Source: Clostridiales bacterium
GTDB taxonomy: Bacteria; Bacillota; Clostridia; Christensenellales; Christensenellaceae
NCBI GenBank assembly: GCA_019420265.1
Contig: JAHZHM010000190.1
Location: forward strand, 1,951-9,908
Direction of reading: 5' to 3'
DNA: 7,958 nucleotides
Below, piece after piece: positions 5,569-7,958 of this stretch. The notes below the pieces were generated by a model. It saw nothing but the letters and a program-made list of their open reading frames with translations, was not told the origin of the DNA and searched no databases. Numbering within the stretch: position 1 is the first letter of the stretch; each line of letters begins with the position of its first letter. Both the position numbers and the translations under genes were made by a program.

Positions 5569-7509
5569 CTAGAAAATCACCTTCTGGGCGACTTCCTCCA
5601 GCACCATTTGATGAAACTGCTCAACTGGCATGCTGCCAATCTCGCCTGCGCCGCGCTTGCGGACGGCGAATGTGCCCTCCTGCGCTTCCTTTTCGCCCAC
5701 AACCAGCATATACGGGATGCGCTCGCCCCGGGCTTCGCGGATCTTATAGCCGATCTTCTCGTTTCTGTCATCCACGCTCACCCGCAGGCCCATGGCTTCC
5801 AGCTTAGCCGCCTGCGCCTTGGCATATTCATTGGCGCTCTCCGCAACCGTCATGATGCGCACCTGCTCGGGCGCCATCCAAAGGGGCAGCGCGCCGGCAT
5901 ATTTTTCGATGAGCAGCGCCAGCGTCCGCTCATAGCAGCCCAGCGAAGTTCTGTGGATGATATACGGCCGCTTTTTCTTGCCGTCCCGGTCCACATATTC
6001 CATGCCAAACTGCTCTGCCAGCATCTGGTCTATCTGGATGGTGATGATGGTATCCTCCTTGCCGTGGACGTTCTTCATCTGGATATCCAGCTTGGGCCCA
6101 TAGAAAGCCGCCTCACCAACGCCAATGCTGTATTCGATGCCGATATGATCGAGAATTCTGCCCATCATGCTCTGGGCTTCCTCCCACTGTTCGGGCGTTC
6201 CGATATACTTCTCTTTGTCGTTCGGATCCCACTGAGAGAAGCGATAGCTGACGTCTTCCGAGAAGCCCAGCGTATCCATCATAAATTTCGCCAGCTCCAC
6301 GCAGCCCTTAAACTCCTCTTCCAGCTGTTCGGGCGTGCAGATCAAGTGTCCTTCCGAGATGGTAAACTGCCGCACACGGATCAGGCCGTGCATTTCGCCC
6401 GACTCCTCGTTGCGGAACAAGGTGGAAGTCTCCCCCATGCGCATGGGCAAATCCCGATAGGAGCGCATGCGGTTCATATAGACATAATACTGGAAGGGGC
6501 AGGTCATGGGGCGCAGCGCCAAAACTTCCGCATTGGGATCGTCTTTATCACCCAAAACGAACATGCCGTCCGTATAGTGATCCCAGTGCCCGGAAATCTG
6601 GTAAAGCTCCCGCTTGGCCATATAGGGCGTTTTGGTGAGCACATAGCCCCGCTTGGCCTCCTCGTCCTCCACAAACCGCTGCAAAACTTGAATGACCTTG
6701 GCGCCCTTGGGCAGCAGCAGCGGCAGGCCCTGGCCGATGACGTCCACCGTCGTGAAATATTCCAGCTCGCGGCCCAGTTTGTTGTGGTCACGCTTTTTGG
6801 CCTCTTCAATGCGCGCCAAGTGCTCATCCAGCAGCGCCTTTTTCTCAAAGGCTGTGCCGTAAATGCGGCTGAGCATCTTGTTCTTCTCGTTGCCCCGCCA
6901 GTATGCCCCGGCCAGGCTGGTCAGTTTAAACGCCTTCACTTTGCCCGTGGAAGGCGCATGCGGGCCCGCACAGAGATCCACAAATTCTCCCTGATAATAG
7001 AGCGAAATTTCCTCATCTTCAGGCAAATCCCGGATGAGCTCCAGCTTATAATCCTCGCCGCGGCTTTGCATCAGCTCAATCGCCTCCTGCCGGGAGACAT
7101 TTTTGCGCACCATGGGTTTGTTTTCCGCGACGATTTTACTCATCTCTTTCTCGATTTTCACGAGATCCTCATTGGAGAAGCCACCTTCGACATCGAAATC
7201 ATAGTAGAAGCCATCATCAATGGCAGGGCCGATCGCTAGCTTAGCCTGCGGATACAGCCGCTTTACCGCCTCGGCCAGAACATGGCTGGCCGTATGGCGC
7301 AGCGCGCGCAGCCCTTCCGGGTCTTCCGCCGTCAGAATTTCCAGTGTGCAGCCATCCGTCAGCGTCGTGGCCAAATCCGCCGTCTCTCCATTTATCCTGG
7401 CTGCCAGCGCAGCTTTTGCCAGCTTGCCCGAAATCTGCTCCGCCGCTTCTCTCGCCGAAGCGCCGTCTGCCAGGGCAAGTTTGCTCCCGTCTTTGAGTTG
7501 AATCTCCAT
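5569..7509 (-). CDS. thrS: Threonine--tRNA ligase (ThrRS)
   Basis: ThrRS is a class IIa synthetase that loads threonine on tRNA-Thr and removes mischarged serine. It has 646 residues, full length. The TGS domain covers 1-60. The editing domain (about 65-225) has HTASH (H72, H76) and CAGPH (C180, H184), the usual editing-site quartet. The catalytic core (about 240-540) has the zinc ligands C337 (MTCPFQ), H388 (SEGHLIC) and H519 (IIHRTS), motif 2 FRNEESGEMHGLIRVRQF (365-382) and motif 3 GCYERTLALLIE (524-535). The anticodon-binding domain starts near 545 (LWMAPEQVRIM). The core differs from the E. coli form at several substrate-site positions: MTCPFQ for MNCPGH, and GCYER for GSMER. ATG 7509 has AAAGGAG 7 nt upstream and begins the TGS domain exactly. 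The in-frame extension to a TTG at 7563 is leader RNA. Expression is controlled by the T-box upstream. Confidence 0.97.
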   Translation of the reverse strand: MEIQLKDGSKLALADGASAREAAEQISGKLAKAALAARINGETADLATTLTDGCTLEILTAEDPEGLRALRHTASHVLAEAVKRLYPQAKLAIGPAIDDGFYYDFDVEGGFSNEDLVKIEKEMSKIVAENKPMVRKNVSRQEAIELMQSRGEDYKLELIRDLPEDEEISLYYQGEFVDLCAGPHAPSTGKVKAFKLTSLAGAYWRGNEKNKMLSRIYGTAFEKKALLDEHLARIEEAKKRDHNKLGRELEYFTTVDVIGQGLPLLLPKGAKVIQVLQRFVEDEEAKRGYVLTKTPYMAKRELYQISGHWDHYTDGMFVLGDKDDPNAEVLALRPMTCPFQYYVYMNRMRSYRDLPMRMGETSTLFRNEESGEMHGLIRVRQFTISEGHLICTPEQLEEEFKGCVELAKFMMDTLGFSEDVSYRFSQWDPNDKEKYIGTPEQWEEAQSMMGRILDHIGIEYSIGVGEAAFYGPKLDIQMKNVHGKEDTIITIQIDQMLAEQFGMEYVDRDGKKKRPYIIHRTSLGCYERTLALLIEKYAGALPLWMAPEQVRIMTVAESANEYAKAQAAKLEAMGLRVSVDDRNEKIGYKIREARGERIPYMLVVGEKEAQEGTFAVRKRGAGEIGSMPVEQFHQMVLEEVAQKVIF

Positions 7510-7589
7510 CTGCTCTCTCCTTTTCTTATACCTTTTTGTATCTCTGCCGCCCAGCCAGAGCAAGGCGCTCTTTCCATGATGCCAAGGGC

Positions 7590-7625
7590 CTAAAATAAAA
7601 AATCCCTTAACAACATCGTTAAGGG
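7590..7625 (-). terminator. T-box-controlled terminator of the thrS leader
   Basis: On the minus strand CCCTTAAC (7625-7618) pairs with GTTAAGGG (7611-7604) around a 6 nt loop and is followed by a long U-rich run (7603-7591). Its left arm overlaps the CCCU needed by the antiterminator, so the two structures exclude each other. It sits about 80 nt before the thrS start. Confidence 0.95.
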
Positions 7626-7833
7626 ACGAGCCACCACGGCCCGCGGTTCCACCCTGATAAGCTCTCCTTCCCGGAAAGCCCGCTCAAGTTTGCGTTATCG
7701 CCGCCAACGGATGCCCACTCCCCGGCTGGTCTTCGCATTCTGCCCGCCCAGCGCCCTTCCAGCCCAGGGGCGCCTCTCTTAGGAGCGGATTGCATTTGCT
7801 ACTATCCGGATCATCGCTGCATCAGCTATTATT
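7590..7833 (-). ncRNA. T-box riboswitch (tRNA-Thr sensing), thrS leader
   Basis: The T-box sequence AGGGTGGAACCGCGGG (7655-7640) is nearly the textbook form. Stem I can be traced from about 7820: lower CCGG/CCGG pairing, AGUA on the 5' side of the specifier loop, UCCGCUC (7789-7783) pairing with GGGCGGG (7748-7742), the AG bulge AGAGAG (7779-7774), and a distal hairpin GCGCCC/GGGCGC with a GGGCUGGAA loop. On the 3' side, GCGAAG precedes ACC (7730-7728) at the specifier position. ACC is a Thr codon read by anticodon GGU and agrees with the gene. The antiterminator is AGGG, the UGGA-containing bulge, CGGGCC/GGCUCG and CCCU (7655-7622). Uncharged tRNA-Thr would stabilise it and let transcription reach thrS; charged tRNA leaves the terminator to form. 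The Stem I pairing was drawn by hand. Confidence 0.95.
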
Positions 7834-7839
7834 TCTTTT

Positions 7840-7867
7840 ATTATACACCCTTTGCACCGCTTGTCAA
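7840..7867 (-). promoter_or_regulatory. thrS: Promoter of the thrS T-box transcript
   Basis: On the minus strand perfect consensus boxes TTGACA (7867-7862) and TATAAT (7845-7840) are 16 bp apart, one short of the optimum. Transcription would begin near 7833. So strong a core promoter fits a gene whose output is set afterwards by the T-box terminator. Confidence 0.93.
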
Positions 7868-7873
7868 CGCCAA

Positions 7874-7901
7874 ATCAAAACGGCGAGCCCTCTGCCCGCC
7901 G
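7874..7901 (-). terminator. Intrinsic terminator of the gene upstream of thrS
   Basis: On the minus strand CGGCGGGC (7901-7894) pairs with GCTCGCCG (7888-7881) with one G-U pair around a 5 nt loop, followed by TTTTGATTT. It starts 5 bp after the stop codon of the partial gene at the window edge and lies just ahead of the thrS promoter. Confidence 0.8.
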
Positions 7902-7905
7902 CCCT

Positions 7906-7958
7906 CTATCCGCGCACGCGCCCCACAAAGATATCCGCCAGCAGCCCTTTGAGGTCGT
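7906..7958 (-). CDS. C-terminal end of an unidentified protein (5' part outside window)
   Basis: The last 16 codons before TAG 7908-7906 read DLKGLLADIFVGRVRG. That the frame is real is inferred from its stop lying directly before a good terminator in the same direction. Too little is visible to name a family. In Bacillus subtilis the sporulation gene ytxC lies just upstream of thrS, so a YtxC-like protein is one possibility, but this rests on gene order only. Confidence 0.6.
   Translation of the reverse strand, partial: DLKGLLADIFVGRVRG

Noticed and set aside
5608..7239. 543-codon plus-strand frame opposite thrS
   Set aside because: It is a mirror of a GC-rich coding region. The thrS strand carries every ThrRS motif; the opposite translation has no recognisable domain.
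7510..7563. In-frame extension of ThrRS from a TTG
   Set aside because: The TGS domain begins at ATG 7509, which has AAAGGAG at 7 nt; the extension is T-box leader sequence.

Overview
The window looks like a stretch of chromosome from a Gram-positive bacterium of the Firmicutes, most likely Clostridia with a moderately high GC content. The main clues are a classical T-box leader ahead of a threonyl-tRNA synthetase gene, AGGAGG-type ribosome binding sites, and GC-rich hairpins followed by runs of U as terminators. No species can be named from the sequence alone.

Almost everything is on the minus strand, so the order of expression runs from high to low coordinates. At the right edge are the last 16 codons of an unknown gene and its terminator. 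Then come a near-perfect promoter, a T-box leader of about 240 nt with a Thr specifier codon (ACC), and thrS, closed by a strong terminator. Next is asnA (ammonia-dependent asparagine synthetase), which has its own promoter. A 166 bp gap separates it from asnS (asparaginyl-tRNA synthetase), which ends at a terminator. The last minus-strand genes are an FGGY-family sugar kinase and, 52 bp further on, a TIR-domain protein. A GNAT acetyltransferase gene enters from the left on the plus strand and converges on the TIR gene; the two share one bidirectional terminator.

Functionally, the centre and right of the window form an aminoacyl-tRNA supply block. ThrRS is controlled by uncharged tRNA-Thr through the T-box. 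AsnA makes asparagine and AsnS loads it on tRNA-Asn, so the pair covers synthesis and use of one amino acid. No T-box was found ahead of asnA or asnS. The kinase and the TIR gene look like accessory cargo.

The TIR protein is the most unusual gene. It keeps the putative NADase glutamate. In front of its TIR domain is a small KOW/SH3-like module, interrupted by an eight-cysteine insertion that could bind metal. No partner gene of a known TIR defence system lies beside it. No CRISPR array, insertion sequence, tRNA or rRNA gene was seen.
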